Positions 18,461 to 27,883 of a stretch of 64,000 nt of DNA are shown in pieces (positions within the stretch are counted from its first letter, which is position 1; the number at the start of each line of letters is the position of its first letter). The notes beneath the pieces are model-generated. The model saw nothing but the letters and a program-made list of their open reading frames with translations. It had not been told where the DNA came from and did not search any database. Location of the stretch: assembly GCF_023612255.1 (NCBI RefSeq), contig NZ_CP063231.1:1098001-1162000 (forward strand), read 5' to 3'. Both the position numbers and the translations under genes were made by a program. The stretch is from Luteibacter flocculans (lineage in GTDB: Bacteria > Pseudomonadota > Gammaproteobacteria > Xanthomonadales > Rhodanobacteraceae).

Positions 18461-19645
18461 TTACGGCTGCCGCAGTGCCTGCATCGGTGCGCTCGGCGGC
18501 CTTTGCGCAGGGGTGACGGTCGCGCTGAAAGGCGCGCCGTAGCGAAGACCGGAGATCTTCACGGGGACCCCCGGCTTCAACGACGCTTCGTGCCGACGAA
18601 GGTCCGAGGGATCGAGAATGTCTTCGTCGCCGATGCGCAGCAGCACGTCGCGCTGCTGGATGCCTGCGAGCGCGGCAGGACCACCCGGAGAGACCTCGTT
18701 CACGACGACACCGCGGGCCGCGGAAGGCAGGCCGCTATCGGCCGACACCGGCACGGCGCCGTAGTCCGCGCCAATCCAACCGCGCACCACGTGGCCGGTC
18801 TGCACGATCTGGTCGAGCACATCGCGGGCGCTCTGCACCGGAATGGCAAAGCCGATGCCTTCCGCGCCCACGGCCTGTCCGATCAGTGAGGTGTTGATGC
18901 CGACCAGTTCGCCATGGGCGTTGACCAGCGCACCGCCCGAGTTGCCGAAGTTGATCGCGGCGTCGGTCTGGATGAAATTCTCGAGGCTCGACAGGTTGAG
19001 CTGCCGCCCGATGGCGCTGACGATGCCCATCGTCACGGTCTGCCCGATGCCGAAGGGATTGCCGATCGCCAGGACCACGTCGCCCACGCGGGGACGGCTT
19101 TCCGCATCGGTCATGTGGATGGCAGGGAGGTTGCCTGCATCCACCTTGAGCACCGCGAGGTCGGTCTCGTCGTCCGAACCCACCACGCGCGCCTTGGCGA
19201 CCCGGCCGTCGTACAGCAGCAACTGGATGTCGTCCGCGTTGGCGATTACGTGGTTGTTGGTCAGTACGTAGCCATCGTCGCTGACGATCACGCCGGAGCC
19301 GAGGTTCTGCTGGCGACGTGTTCGCGCCGGGCCGGTGGGTACGCTGAAGATGCGCTGGAGCACCGGGTCCGAATAGAGCTCGCGCGGCTGCTCGGTGACC
19401 AGCTTGTTCGCATAGATGTTGACCACCGACGGCGCGGCCTTGGCCACGGCGTCGGCATAGGAGGCCGGGGCTGAGCCGGGCGCGTTCGCGGGTGCGGTCA
19501 CCTGACCGCCTGCGGAGGCGGGCGCGAGACGCTGGCGAAGGAAGGCACCGCTGCCCGGCCAGAACAGGCCGATCACGAAGGCGACGGCGAGGCCGAGCAC
19601 GACAAAGCGGGCGACGAAGGCGAGCGTGCGGGCGGCGTGTTTCAT
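18461..19645 (-). CDS. inner-membrane DegS/AlgW-type trypsin-PDZ protease
   Basis: 394 residues. A single N-terminal membrane anchor (about residues 8-28) replaces a cleavable signal peptide, then a trypsin-like domain and one PDZ domain (about 290-380). The catalytic triad is visible: His in VLTNNHVIAN, Asp in DDETDLAVLKVD, and Ser in NFGNSGGALV. One PDZ and an anchor fit DegS/AlgW, the sensor that starts RseA/MucA cleavage in the sigma-E envelope stress response, rather than two-PDZ DegP. The target is inferred. Confidence 0.88.
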   Translation of the reverse strand: MKHAARTLAFVARFVVLGLAVAFVIGLFWPGSGAFLRQRLAPASAGGQVTAPANAPGSAPASYADAVAKAAPSVVNIYANKLVTEQPRELYSDPVLQRIFSVPTGPARTRRQQNLGSGVIVSDDGYVLTNNHVIANADDIQLLLYDGRVAKARVVGSDDETDLAVLKVDAGNLPAIHMTDAESRPRVGDVVLAIGNPFGIGQTVTMGIVSAIGRQLNLSSLENFIQTDAAINFGNSGGALVNAHGELVGINTSLIGQAVGAEGIGFAIPVQSARDVLDQIVQTGHVVRGWIGADYGAVPVSADSGLPSAARGVVVNEVSPGGPAALAGIQQRDVLLRIGDEDILDPSDLRRHEASLKPGVPVKISGLRYGAPFSATVTPAQRPPSAPMQALRQP

Positions 19646-19768
19646 GAAAGAGCGCTGTGGTCCTGTCGTCGTCGCGTCGCCTTGCCCACGAAGCGCAACC
19701 TGTTGCCCGCGGTTCGGGCCGTTCCGTGGTGCCCCAGTCCCTACGAGATAGGGGGCGATGTCAGTTTA

Positions 19769-19797
19769 TTGTACGTGGCTGGTGCTGACGTTACACT
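19769..19797 (+). promoter_or_regulatory. putative sigma-70 promoter of petABC
   Basis: TTGTAC (19769-19774) and TACACT (19792-19797) are separated by 17 bases, about 80 bases before petA. Each hexamer matches the consensus at four of six positions. Confidence 0.4.
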
Positions 19798-19878
19798 GAC
19801 GCGATTTTGCGGAAGCCGATTTCCGAAAGAACCGGCGATGGGGTCCGCACCTCAATGGCATAAGTTCCGGAGAGCCTG

Positions 19879-20478
19879 ATGGCGAACGAAGTCGTCGATC
19901 ACGGGCGCCGTCGCTTCCTAACCGTTACGACAGCAGTTGTCGGCGGTGCGGGAGTGGTCGCGGCGGTCGTGCCCTTCATCAAGTCGTGGGAACCGAGCGC
20001 AAGGGCAAAGGCAGCAGGAGCGCCTGTCACGGTCGATATCAGTGCCATCGAGGCCGGCCAGAAGGTCACCTTCGCGTGGCGCAGCCTTCCGGTCTTCGTC
20101 GTCAACCGCACCAAGGACCAGCTGGCCCAGTTGAAGGGCCTCGAGCCCCGTTTGCTGGACCCGCAGTCGTCCGACGCGGCACAGCAGCCGAAGTACGCCA
20201 CCAACGAGACCCGCTCGATCAAGCCCGAATGGCTGGTCGTCATCGGTCTGTGCACCCATCTGGGCTGCGTGCCCGACTTCGTGCCGGACATCAAGCCCGA
20301 GCCGTTCGACGCCAACTGGAAGGGTGGTTTCTACTGCCCCTGCCATAAGTCACGGTACGACCTCTCCGGCCGTGTCTTCAGCGGCGTGCCCGCACCGAAG
20401 AACCTGCCCGTGCCGCCGTACCACTTCGTCGACGACACGCACATTCAGATCGGCGTGGATCCGAAGGAGGCAGGCTGA
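19879..20478 (+). CDS. petA: Rieske iron-sulfur subunit of cytochrome bc1
   Basis: 199 residues. The N-terminus has the twin-arginine-type stretch GRRRFL followed by a membrane helix. The [2Fe-2S] ligands are in CTHLGC (C125, H127) and CPCHKSRYD (C153-C155-H156 region). It takes electrons from quinol and passes them to cytochrome c1. It is the first gene of petABC; its stop overlaps the petB start (TGATG). Confidence 0.97.
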   Translation: MANEVVDHGRRRFLTVTTAVVGGAGVVAAVVPFIKSWEPSARAKAAGAPVTVDISAIEAGQKVTFAWRSLPVFVVNRTKDQLAQLKGLEPRLLDPQSSDAAQQPKYATNETRSIKPEWLVVIGLCTHLGCVPDFVPDIKPEPFDANWKGGFYCPCHKSRYDLSGRVFSGVPAPKNLPVPPYHFVDDTHIQIGVDPKEAG

Positions 20479-21779
20479 TGGCTAAGGTCTTTACCCGCAT
20501 CGGTGACTGGGTCAACGAGCGTGCCCCGAGCCTGGCGCCGATGTACCGGAAGCACATGACGGAGTACTTCGCGCCGAAGAACTTCAACCTCTGGTACTAC
20601 TTCGGTTCGCTGGCGCTGCTGGTCCTGGTCAACCAGATCATCACCGGCATCTTCCTCACCATGAACTACAAGACGAGTGCGGCGGAAGCCTTCAACTCGG
20701 TCGAGTACATCATGCGCGACGTGGAGTGGGGCTGGCTGATCCGCTACATGCACTCCACCGGTGCGTCGCTGTTCTTCGTGGTGGTTTTCCTGCACATGTT
20801 CCGCGGGATCATGTACGGCTCGTTCAAGCGTCCGCGCGAGCTGGTCTGGATCCTCGGCATGCTGATCTTCCTCGTGCTGATGGCCGAGGCGTTCATGGGC
20901 TACGTGCTGCCGTGGGGCAACATGTCGTTCTGGGGTGCCAAGGTGATCATCTCGCTGTTCGGCACCATTCCCTACATCGGCGGTTCGCTGGTGGAGTGGA
21001 TCATGGGCGACTTCCTGCCCGCCGACGCCACGCTCAACCGCTTCTTCGCGCTGCACGTGATCGCGCTGCCGCTGGTGCTGCTGCTCCTGGTGGTGCTGCA
21101 TCTCGCGGCACTGCATGAAGTGGGTTCGAACAACCCCGATGGCGTCGACGTGAAGCACGGCCCGAAGGGCAACAAGTGGAACCCCGAGAAGCCCATCGAT
21201 GCCATCCCGTTCCATCCGTACTACACGGTGAAGGACCTGGTGGGCGTCGGCTTCTTCCTCACGATCGCCGCGTTCATCATCTTCTTCGCGCCGACGTTCG
21301 GCGGCTGGTTCCTGGAGCACGACAACTTCACGCCGGCCAACAACCTCGTCACGCCGAGCCACATCAAACCGTCGTGGTACTTCACGCCGTTCTACGCGAT
21401 TCTGCGCATGATCCCGTCGTTCTTCGGTACGGCGATCTGGGGCGTGATCGGCATGTTCGGCGCGATCCTGCTGCTGGCACTGCTGCCTTGGCTCGACAAG
21501 GGCGCCGTTCGCTCGGTCCGCTACCGCGGCCTCGGTTTCCGCATTGCCCTGGGCGTGCTCGTGGTGTCCTTCCTTGCCCTGGGCCTGGTCGGTGCGGGCG
21601 TCACCGCCGAGCTGATTCCGGTGTGGTTCCCGGGCGCTGACGTCACCACCGTGGAGAACGCCTTCGGCCGACTCATGGTGCTGGGCTACTTCGGGTTCTT
21701 CGTATTCGTATGGGTCTATACGCGCTTTGGGTTCGAGAAGACCAAGCCGGTTCCGGAACGGGTGACGATGCATGATTAA
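20478..21779 (+). CDS. petB: cytochrome b subunit of cytochrome bc1
   Basis: 433 residues with the full eight-helix cytochrome b layout. Haem-ligand His residues lie in helices B and D (WLIRYMHSTGAS; FFALHVIALPL). The PEW-type quinol-site loop is present as TPSHIKPSWYF, and GYVLPWGNMSFWGA is typical. AAGGAGG at 20464-20470 gives a strong ribosome site seven bases before the ATG, within the end of petA. Confidence 0.97.
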   Translation: MAKVFTRIGDWVNERAPSLAPMYRKHMTEYFAPKNFNLWYYFGSLALLVLVNQIITGIFLTMNYKTSAAEAFNSVEYIMRDVEWGWLIRYMHSTGASLFFVVVFLHMFRGIMYGSFKRPRELVWILGMLIFLVLMAEAFMGYVLPWGNMSFWGAKVIISLFGTIPYIGGSLVEWIMGDFLPADATLNRFFALHVIALPLVLLLLVVLHLAALHEVGSNNPDGVDVKHGPKGNKWNPEKPIDAIPFHPYYTVKDLVGVGFFLTIAAFIIFFAPTFGGWFLEHDNFTPANNLVTPSHIKPSWYFTPFYAILRMIPSFFGTAIWGVIGMFGAILLLALLPWLDKGAVRSVRYRGLGFRIALGVLVVSFLALGLVGAGVTAELIPVWFPGADVTTVENAFGRLMVLGYFGFFVFVWVYTRFGFEKTKPVPERVTMHD

Positions 21780-22524
21780 GCGCTCTATCTCCGCCATCGC
21801 CCTGGCGCTGGGCCTCGCGGTCGCCACGCTTCCCGCCCTGGCCTCCGAAGGTGAGGGGCTCGCGTCGGCCGGCACCAACGTGTCGGATCGCGCGTCCCTG
21901 CAGCGCGGCGCCAAGTTGTTCTTCAACTACTGCGTGGGTTGCCACTCGCTGAAGTACGTGCGCTATTCGCGCCTCGCTTCCGACCTCGGCCTGTCCGAGG
22001 AAGAGGTGATGACGAACTTCAACTTCACGGGAGCGAAGTTCGGCGAGCCGGTGATCTCGCACATGCCGGCCGAGGACGCCAAGGCCTGGTTCGGCAAGGA
22101 TCCGCCGGATCTCTCGCTGGAAGCGCGCGCCAAGGGCGTGGACTTCATCTACAACTATCTGAACTCGTTCTACCTCGACCCGAGCCGGCCGGTAGGCTGG
22201 AACAACACCGTGTTCCCGAATGCGTCCATGCCCAATCCCCTGTGGGAGTTGCAGGGCCTGCAGACGGCGGTGCACGGCGAGGCGGCGCCGGGGCAGGAAG
22301 CGGCGGTGGAAAAGCTGGAAATCTCCACGCCGGGTCGCATGACGCCGGAGGAATTCCACAGCGCCACACGCGACCTCACCACCTTCCTCGAATACACCGC
22401 AGAGCCCGCTGCGCTCGAGCGGCAGTCGGTGGGCGTCTGGGTCATCCTGTTCCTGGCTGGCCTGACCTTCCTCCTGTACCTTCTGAAACATGAGTACTGG
22501 AAGGACGTTCACGAAAGTCACTGA
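21772..22524 (+). CDS. petC: cytochrome c1 subunit of cytochrome bc1
   Basis: 250 residues; overlaps petB by eight bases. A signal peptide (to about residue 24) precedes the single haem site CVGCH (C54, C57, H58). The distal Met ligand is probably in the GWNNTVFPNASMPNPLW segment. A C-terminal helix (about 223-240) anchors it in the inner membrane. It closes the petABC operon and is followed by a terminator. Confidence 0.96.
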   Translation: MIKRSISAIALALGLAVATLPALASEGEGLASAGTNVSDRASLQRGAKLFFNYCVGCHSLKYVRYSRLASDLGLSEEEVMTNFNFTGAKFGEPVISHMPAEDAKAWFGKDPPDLSLEARAKGVDFIYNYLNSFYLDPSRPVGWNNTVFPNASMPNPLWELQGLQTAVHGEAAPGQEAAVEKLEISTPGRMTPEEFHSATRDLTTFLEYTAEPAALERQSVGVWVILFLAGLTFLLYLLKHEYWKDVHESH

Positions 22525-22535
22525 CTGACGTCCCC

Positions 22536-22567
22536 ACGGGGCGGCCCCGGCGGGTCGCCCCGTTTTC
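22536..22567 (+). terminator. intrinsic terminator of petABC
   Basis: ACGGGGCG (22536-22543) pairs with CGCCCCGT (22556-22563) across a GC-rich loop, followed by a short T tract. It lies 12 bases after the petC stop and 30 bases before sspA. Confidence 0.75.
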
Positions 22568-22597
22568 GTTGAGGCAGCAGGGAGGGAGATCGAAAGC

Positions 22598-23242
22598 ATG
22601 GTCCAGAACGCACGTTCGCGCTCGGCTCTGACGCTGTACACCAGCGCCGACGACATCCATTGCCATCGCACACGTCTCGTACTGGCCGCCAAAGGCGTCG
22701 CCTACGACCGGATCATCGTGAAAGCCGATGAGCCGACGCCCGATCTCCTCGAACTGAATCCCTACGGCACCCTGCCGACCCTGGTCGACCGGGACCTCAC
22801 GCTCTACGACCCGGCCGTGGTCGTCGAGTACCTCGACGAGCGCTATCCGCACCCGCCATTGATGCCGATCGATCCGCTATCCCGGGCGCGTCTGCGTTTG
22901 GGCACCTGGCGCATCGAAAACGACTGGCTGCCCGAGATCGAGGCCATCGGCGAGGGTGGCAAGGTCGCGGAGGGTGCCCGTAAGCGCTTGCGCGAGCAGC
23001 TGTTGATGTCGGTGCCGCTGTTCAAGGCATCGCGGTTCTTCCTCAACCCGGAAATGAGCCTCATCGACTGCCTGGTGGCGCCAGTGGTGTGGCGCTTGCC
23101 GCACTTGGGCGTGGATCTGGGCAAGGAAGGCAAGCCGATCATCGATTACGGCGAGCGCCTGTTCCATAGCCAGGGCTTCGCCCGCAGCCTCACGCCCGAA
23201 GAGCGCGATATGCGCCCGGACTTCAATTTCAGCCCGGGTTAG
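22598..23242 (+). CDS. sspA: stringent starvation protein A (GST-fold)
   Basis: 214 residues with an N-terminal thioredoxin-like GST domain (YTSADDIHCHRTRLVLAAKG, NPYGTLPTLVD, VVVEYLDERYPHPPL) and a helical C-terminal domain. SspA binds RNA polymerase and alters transcription in stationary phase and starvation. The petABC-sspA-sspB order is conserved in many gammaproteobacteria. A GGGAGGGAG run precedes the ATG at a slightly long spacing. Confidence 0.95.
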   Translation: MVQNARSRSALTLYTSADDIHCHRTRLVLAAKGVAYDRIIVKADEPTPDLLELNPYGTLPTLVDRDLTLYDPAVVVEYLDERYPHPPLMPIDPLSRARLRLGTWRIENDWLPEIEAIGEGGKVAEGARKRLREQLLMSVPLFKASRFFLNPEMSLIDCLVAPVVWRLPHLGVDLGKEGKPIIDYGERLFHSQGFARSLTPEERDMRPDFNFSPG

Positions 23243-23342
23243 CCCCGCGCAGGCGCGTATCGCTTAAACTCTCCTCTGGCCTTGCCCTGCCGGGGCTCTT
23301 GGTGATCCCCGACCAACCGGCGGGTACGACGAGGACGGTTCC

Positions 23343-23807
23343 ATGGATACGAACGAAAATGCGGGCATGACTTCGAATCGCCCCTACCTGCTGCGCGCCA
23401 TCTACGACTGGATCAGCGACAACGGCCTGACGCCGTACGTGCTGGTGGACGCCGCCAAGCCGGGCGTCAAGGTGCCGGCTCATGTCGTGAAGAACGGTCA
23501 GGTGGTGCTCAACCTGGCGATGCGCGCAGTGGGCAATCTCGACCTCGGCAACGACCGGATTGCTTTCCAGGCGCGCTTCTCGGGCGTCAGCCAGTCCATC
23601 GTCATCCCGGTGCAGGCCGTGCTGGCGCTCTACGCGCAGGAAAACGGCCAGGGCATGATGTTCCCGGCCGACGAGAACGATGCGCTGCCGTCCAATGGGC
23701 CCGAAGCGGCCGACGAGGCCAATGAAGCCAACGAGACGCCGCCGAACGTGGGTGGCGACGACGATCGGCCGAAGCGCGGTGCTCCGCATCTGCGCGTGGT
23801 GAAGTAA
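23343..23807 (+). CDS. sspB: ClpXP adaptor SspB
   Basis: 154 residues. The substrate-binding domain shows RPYLLRAIYDWISDNGLTPY, VLNLAMRAVGNLDLGND and LALYAQENGQGMMF, as in known SspB. An acidic linker (residues about 110-140) leads to the C-terminal ClpX-docking tail RGAPHLRVVK. It delivers ssrA-tagged proteins to ClpXP. The start could be the ATG at 23343 (GAGG upstream) or 23367; I keep the first. Confidence 0.95.
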   Translation: MDTNENAGMTSNRPYLLRAIYDWISDNGLTPYVLVDAAKPGVKVPAHVVKNGQVVLNLAMRAVGNLDLGNDRIAFQARFSGVSQSIVIPVQAVLALYAQENGQGMMFPADENDALPSNGPEAADEANEANETPPNVGGDDDRPKRGAPHLRVVK

Positions 23808-23837
23808 CGACGCGGTGTTTCGGGTGACGGCGAGGCC

Positions 23838-24233
23838 CTAGTGCAGCCGTCGCCGATCCGCGAGTGACACCACGTTGCCCGAGTGGACCACCGAATCGGT
23901 GGCGACCACGGTCTCCAGTTCCGGCGAACCTGACAGCGGCAACGAAAAACTCGCCACGTCGTTGCCCGCCATCCACAGGCGTGCAGGTTGGCGGGATTGC
24001 CCGTCCTCGCTCACTTCGAACGCGTAGCAGCGCTCCAGCCGGCGCACGCCATCCACGCCCTGCAGGCGGATAGCGCGCAGGCCGACGCTCTGGTCGAGCA
24101 GTTGCAGGCTGTGGCGTTTGCACAGGGCGGTGGCGGCACGCACCGCGACCTCGCGCGCACGCGTCAGCCGGTACCAGCAGGCGACGGTCGCAGCCAGGAC
24201 GAAGAGCCAGAAGAGATCGGTGAAGGAAGACAT
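23838..24233 (-). CDS. DUF3301 small membrane protein
   Basis: 131 residues from the ATG at 24233 (MSSFTDLFWLFVLAATVACW), which begins with a single N-terminal membrane helix. The soluble remainder has the family's RAREVAVRAATALCKRHSLQ and LDQSVGLRAIRLQ segments. Function is unknown. It follows nadC on the same strand with a 55-base gap and is convergent with sspB, so it probably ends the trm112-DUF1631-nadC-DUF3301 transcript. Confidence 0.8.
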   Translation of the reverse strand: MSSFTDLFWLFVLAATVACWYRLTRAREVAVRAATALCKRHSLQLLDQSVGLRAIRLQGVDGVRRLERCYAFEVSEDGQSRQPARLWMAGNDVASFSLPLSGSPELETVVATDSVVHSGNVVSLADRRRLH

Positions 24234-24288
24234 GGGGTCAGTGTGTGGCCGAGCAGCGCTTGCCACAAGTCCCGTACGGCGCCGGTCG

Positions 24289-25161
24289 CTACGCGGCCAC
24301 GTCGAGCCGCAACGACAGGTCGATGGCGCGCACGTGCTTGGTCAGCGCCCCGCTGGAAATGAAGTCGACGCCGGTCTCCGCGATGGCGCGGATGGTGTCG
24401 AGTTCGACGTTGCCGGACACTTCGAGCGGAATACGTCCCGCTGCGAGCGCCACGGCGTCGGTCAGCATGGCGGGCGTGAAGTTGTCCAGCAAGGCGCGGT
24501 CGGCGCCCGCGGCGATGGCCTGCGCCAGCTCGTCGAGTGTTTCCACCTCGACGATCAACGGCAGGTTCGGGTGGATGGTACGCGCTGCACGCACCGCGGC
24601 GGGGATGCCGCCCGCGGCGATGATGTGGTTTTCCTTGAGCATCATCGCGTCGAACAAGCCGATGCGGTGATTCGTGCCGCCACCGCATCGCACGGCGTAT
24701 TTCTGAGCCAGGCGCAGGCCAGGAATCGTCTTGCGCGTATCGAGCACGCGGGTGCGCGTACCGGCAATGGCATCCACGTAGCGCGCCGTGACGGTTGCGG
24801 TGGCCGAGAGCATCTGCAGGAAATTCAGTGCCGACCGTTCGGCCGTCACCAGAGCCCGTGCCTTGCCGGCCATGCGACAGATGGCGCTGCCAGCGGCAAC
24901 GCGATCGCCGTCATGCGCGAGCCACTCGATGCGTACATCGGCATCGAGCGTGCGGAAGCAGGCGTCGAACCAGGCGGTGCCACACAGCACGGCGTTCTCG
25001 CGGCAGGTGAGTACCGCGGTAGCGGTGGCCTGCGGATCGAGCAGGTCGGCTGTGGCATCGCCAGGACCGATGTCCTCAGCGAACGCACGTGACACATCGG
25101 ACTGAATCGCTTCGGCCGACGGCAATGCGCTGGCCAGGTCGCGCAAATCGGCAGGACTCAT
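24289..25161 (-). CDS. nadC: nicotinate-nucleotide pyrophosphorylase (quinolinate PRTase)
   Basis: 290 residues, standard length. Conserved elements: the DTRKTIPGLR loop, RCGGGTNHRIGLFDAMMLKENH, and IVEVETLDEL near the active site, with SGNVELDTIRA at the C-terminal end. It converts quinolinate and PRPP to nicotinate mononucleotide in NAD synthesis. Its ATG overlaps the DUF1631 stop (ATGA), so it is translationally coupled to that gene. Confidence 0.97.
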   Translation of the reverse strand: MSPADLRDLASALPSAEAIQSDVSRAFAEDIGPGDATADLLDPQATATAVLTCRENAVLCGTAWFDACFRTLDADVRIEWLAHDGDRVAAGSAICRMAGKARALVTAERSALNFLQMLSATATVTARYVDAIAGTRTRVLDTRKTIPGLRLAQKYAVRCGGGTNHRIGLFDAMMLKENHIIAAGGIPAAVRAARTIHPNLPLIVEVETLDELAQAIAAGADRALLDNFTPAMLTDAVALAAGRIPLEVSGNVELDTIRAIAETGVDFISSGALTKHVRAIDLSLRLDVAA

Positions 25162-27440
25162 TCGGCTTCCGGCTGGCGGAGGCGTTCCACGATGGCATCC
25201 ATCGCGCGATCAAAGAGCAGCGTCGAATCGAGCACGCGACCGGTGCCCGCGGCGAAGGCCTGAGCGAGGCCCGCGAGACTGTGGTCTGCGACCTTGAGTC
25301 CGCGACGATTGACGAACAGGTAGCGTCCGCTGATCGGGCTGATCCACGACAGCTTGGCGCGATCGGTGGTGCCGTCCGGTGCGGTGAATTCAAGCCACTG
25401 GCCGACCTTCAGCTCGCGTGCCTGCGCCAGGAACCGTTCGTCGAAGGCGTCGTCGCTCAGGGCCTCCACTTCGTCGTCGGGCTCGGGCTCGGCGACGGGT
25501 TCCTCGATCGCTTGAATGGCTTCCGGCAACGGCATGACGCTGGAGACAATGGTGCCCGATGCGGTTTCCGGTGCTGCCTCGCCCAACTGCTGGCGATAGA
25601 ACGCATGCAACTGGCCGAGCAATTGCTCGGTGTCCGTCTCCTGGAACGCGACAGCCGCGAGCCCGCGACGAAGCGAGCGCTCGATACCGGGCAGCGTGGC
25701 GCGCAGCTCGCGCCGTGCGTTCGCGTCGTGCGCGGGACGTGCGCTGGTAATGAAGTCGTCGATGAAGCGGACGGACTCACGGAACTCGGGCGATTCCTCG
25801 CCCTGGCGGAGCAGGGTGAGCACGATGTAGTTCGCCCAGGCACGCGTCAGCACGCCATAGATAAGCGGTGGCAGCGAGGCGCCGCCGATGCGACCGACGA
25901 TCTCCTGCGCCGCGCGACGGCGGGCCTGCTCGAGCTTCTCGCGACCACGGGTCGATTCCGCAACGCGTTGCTCGGCCAGCTCCGCGCGTTTGCGGCTGAT
26001 GTCGAGGAAGTCCTGCAGTTCGCCGGCAAGCCGCGTGAAGATGGCAACGTCGTCGTCGAAGTCGTGCAGCAGACGCTCGACGATGGACTTCACCTTGTCG
26101 AACAGGCGTCCGTCGCGATCCGCTTCGGTCGACCAGCCCTTCGCGGCATCGGCGAGCGCATCGAGCAACTGGCGTGCCGGGTGCGATTTGTGCGCGAACA
26201 GGCGGCGGTCGAGCAGGGCGACCTTGAGATAAGGAATCTGCAGGCGTGCCAGCATGACCTGCATCTCGGCCGGCAGGTTGTGGTCTTCGAGGATGAACTC
26301 GAACAGCATGCCGACGAGATCGATCGTGTCCTCGTCCATGCCCGATACGTGGGCCGTCTGCTGGCCGCGCAACTGGCCGATCTGCGCGAGCAGTTGCTCC
26401 TTGAGCTGAGCCACGTCGCGCGTGACGTCGGCCTGCGTCGCGAGCGGCGCCGCATTGCTCGGCAGCACCGCGATCTGGCTTTGCAGCAGCGTCAACGCAC
26501 CGAGCAACTCGGCCGCGCTCGGCAGCGGTCCGGTGGGCATCGGCGTGCCGCTGGCCGAACCACCCATGCCAGGGCTTGCGGTGTCGCCACGCCGCGCAGA
26601 AAACAACGCGTGCAGCGACTGCATGAACTCGGCCGCGGCAGCATCGGTTACCGGCACCGCAGGCCCGCCCGGCGTGCCGGGGACGGTATTGGACACGGGG
26701 CCGATCGGTGCCGGTGCATCGCTGCGCCGGGTGGGAATCTCGTGGCGCAACTGCGGAAGGACGCCGGCTGCCGCGAGTTCGTTGTTGATGTCGTCGTAGA
26801 GCTCGTCGATGCCGGCGAGCACGTAACGATCGAACAGCTTGTAGATGATGAGCTTGACCCGGACCTCGACCATCAACTCGCGCATGGCCTGACGGAAGGC
26901 GCTGGCGAGCGACGCCGGTCCGACCGGATTCGTGGCGTCGTCCATCCGTGCGCCGCCGCAGATGACCGACAGGCGCTGGTTCACGGCGAAGAGCGCGCGG
27001 GCGAGGCGCTGCTCGTTCTTGCCGATCATGCTCGTGATGGCGAGCGATTCTTCGAGTTCGTTTTCGCCGACGAGGCTGAGCTCGATGTTGGCGAGCGGCC
27101 GGCTGACCGTTTCCGTCTCCGGCGCGTGCGTGCGGCCGGCCGAGAAATCGGCGAGGTCGCGGGCCACCTGACCGAGAAAGGTACGCTCCACGATCGCGCG
27201 CTTCTTGCGCACTTCGCGCATGCCGTCGAAGAACTGGGTCTGCGCCGCGTTGTTCTCTGCCTTTTCAGCGAGATCGAACAACGCGTCGTCGATGTTCTCG
27301 AACATGTTCGAGGCCAGCGCGTGCAGGCGCTTGGTCGCCAGACCGCGGACCGTGACCAGCAGCGCGCCCACGCGCTCGCTGCGCGGATCCAGGCGCTGAC
27401 TGAGATCGACGACGTTGGATGGCTCGCTCGCGTTGTTCAT
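25158..27440 (-). CDS. DUF1631 family protein
   Basis: 760 residues from the ATG at 27440, which has AGGA six bases upstream; the start 57 bases earlier lacks support. The sequence is helical and charged, without signal peptide or membrane helices. Family segments include KRLHALASNMFENIDDALFD near the N-terminus, YKLFDRYVLAGIDELYDDIN near 220, and QWLEFTAPDG with RYLFVNRRGLKVADHSLAGL near the C-terminus, the last resembling a PilZ-like fold (inferred). The function of DUF1631 is not established. It precedes nadC. Confidence 0.85.
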   Translation of the reverse strand: MNNASEPSNVVDLSQRLDPRSERVGALLVTVRGLATKRLHALASNMFENIDDALFDLAEKAENNAAQTQFFDGMREVRKKRAIVERTFLGQVARDLADFSAGRTHAPETETVSRPLANIELSLVGENELEESLAITSMIGKNEQRLARALFAVNQRLSVICGGARMDDATNPVGPASLASAFRQAMRELMVEVRVKLIIYKLFDRYVLAGIDELYDDINNELAAAGVLPQLRHEIPTRRSDAPAPIGPVSNTVPGTPGGPAVPVTDAAAAEFMQSLHALFSARRGDTASPGMGGSASGTPMPTGPLPSAAELLGALTLLQSQIAVLPSNAAPLATQADVTRDVAQLKEQLLAQIGQLRGQQTAHVSGMDEDTIDLVGMLFEFILEDHNLPAEMQVMLARLQIPYLKVALLDRRLFAHKSHPARQLLDALADAAKGWSTEADRDGRLFDKVKSIVERLLHDFDDDVAIFTRLAGELQDFLDISRKRAELAEQRVAESTRGREKLEQARRRAAQEIVGRIGGASLPPLIYGVLTRAWANYIVLTLLRQGEESPEFRESVRFIDDFITSARPAHDANARRELRATLPGIERSLRRGLAAVAFQETDTEQLLGQLHAFYRQQLGEAAPETASGTIVSSVMPLPEAIQAIEEPVAEPEPDDEVEALSDDAFDERFLAQARELKVGQWLEFTAPDGTTDRAKLSWISPISGRYLFVNRRGLKVADHSLAGLAQAFAAGTGRVLDSTLLFDRAMDAIVERLRQPEAE

Positions 27441-27518
27441 CGCGCATCCTGGATGAGTACTAGGCCCCCGCCCGAAGGGCCATTGTGCGGGAACCAATGC
27501 TTTATAGCGTGACCTGCG

Positions 27519-27809
27519 TCACGGATTTTGCGCGAGAGCCGGGTTCCCTGGGAAGCCCTGGAGCTGCACGGTGCCGATGCCGGCCTCGGGGAGCATGACC
27601 GGAATGCCGTCCTCCACGCGATAGACGACCTGGCCGTCGGTGGTGATCAGCCCTTCGGCGATCGGCTCGGCGACCTTTTCACCCGCCACGGTGTCCAGCG
27701 AGCCGGCACGGATGGCGTTGTTGAGTTGATCGCGCTCGGCCGACGTAAGCGGGCGCAGCGGACGCTTGCTGACCGGGCAGCAGAGAATGTCGAGGAGACG
27801 CTTGTCCAT
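27519..27809 (-). CDS. Trm112-family (YcaR-like) small protein
   Basis: 96 residues from the ATG at 27809 (MDKRLLDILCCPVSKRPL). The N-terminal CCP motif and the later GLITTDGQVVYRVEDGIPVM segment are the Trm112/YcaR signature; family members bind zinc or chaperone methyltransferases. It is longer than E. coli YcaR (about 60), with an inserted helical region (residues 25-60). It diverges from purE across 74 bases and is upstream of DUF1631 on the same strand. Confidence 0.88.
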   Translation of the reverse strand: MDKRLLDILCCPVSKRPLRPLTSAERDQLNNAIRAGSLDTVAGEKVAEPIAEGLITTDGQVVYRVEDGIPVMLPEAGIGTVQLQGFPGNPALAQNP

Positions 27810-27883
27810 GGGGCAACGGCCGCAGAGGGCCAACCTGATAAACGGGAATGCCTTTACAATAGCGACTTTTGGGTGCTCCGGCC

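Noticed and set aside
27508-27521. GTGAC-N4-GTCAC dyad between DUF1631 and the Trm112-like gene
   Set aside because: Short and at the very end of the coding sequence; spacing does not fit CRP, and no promoter context supports a site.
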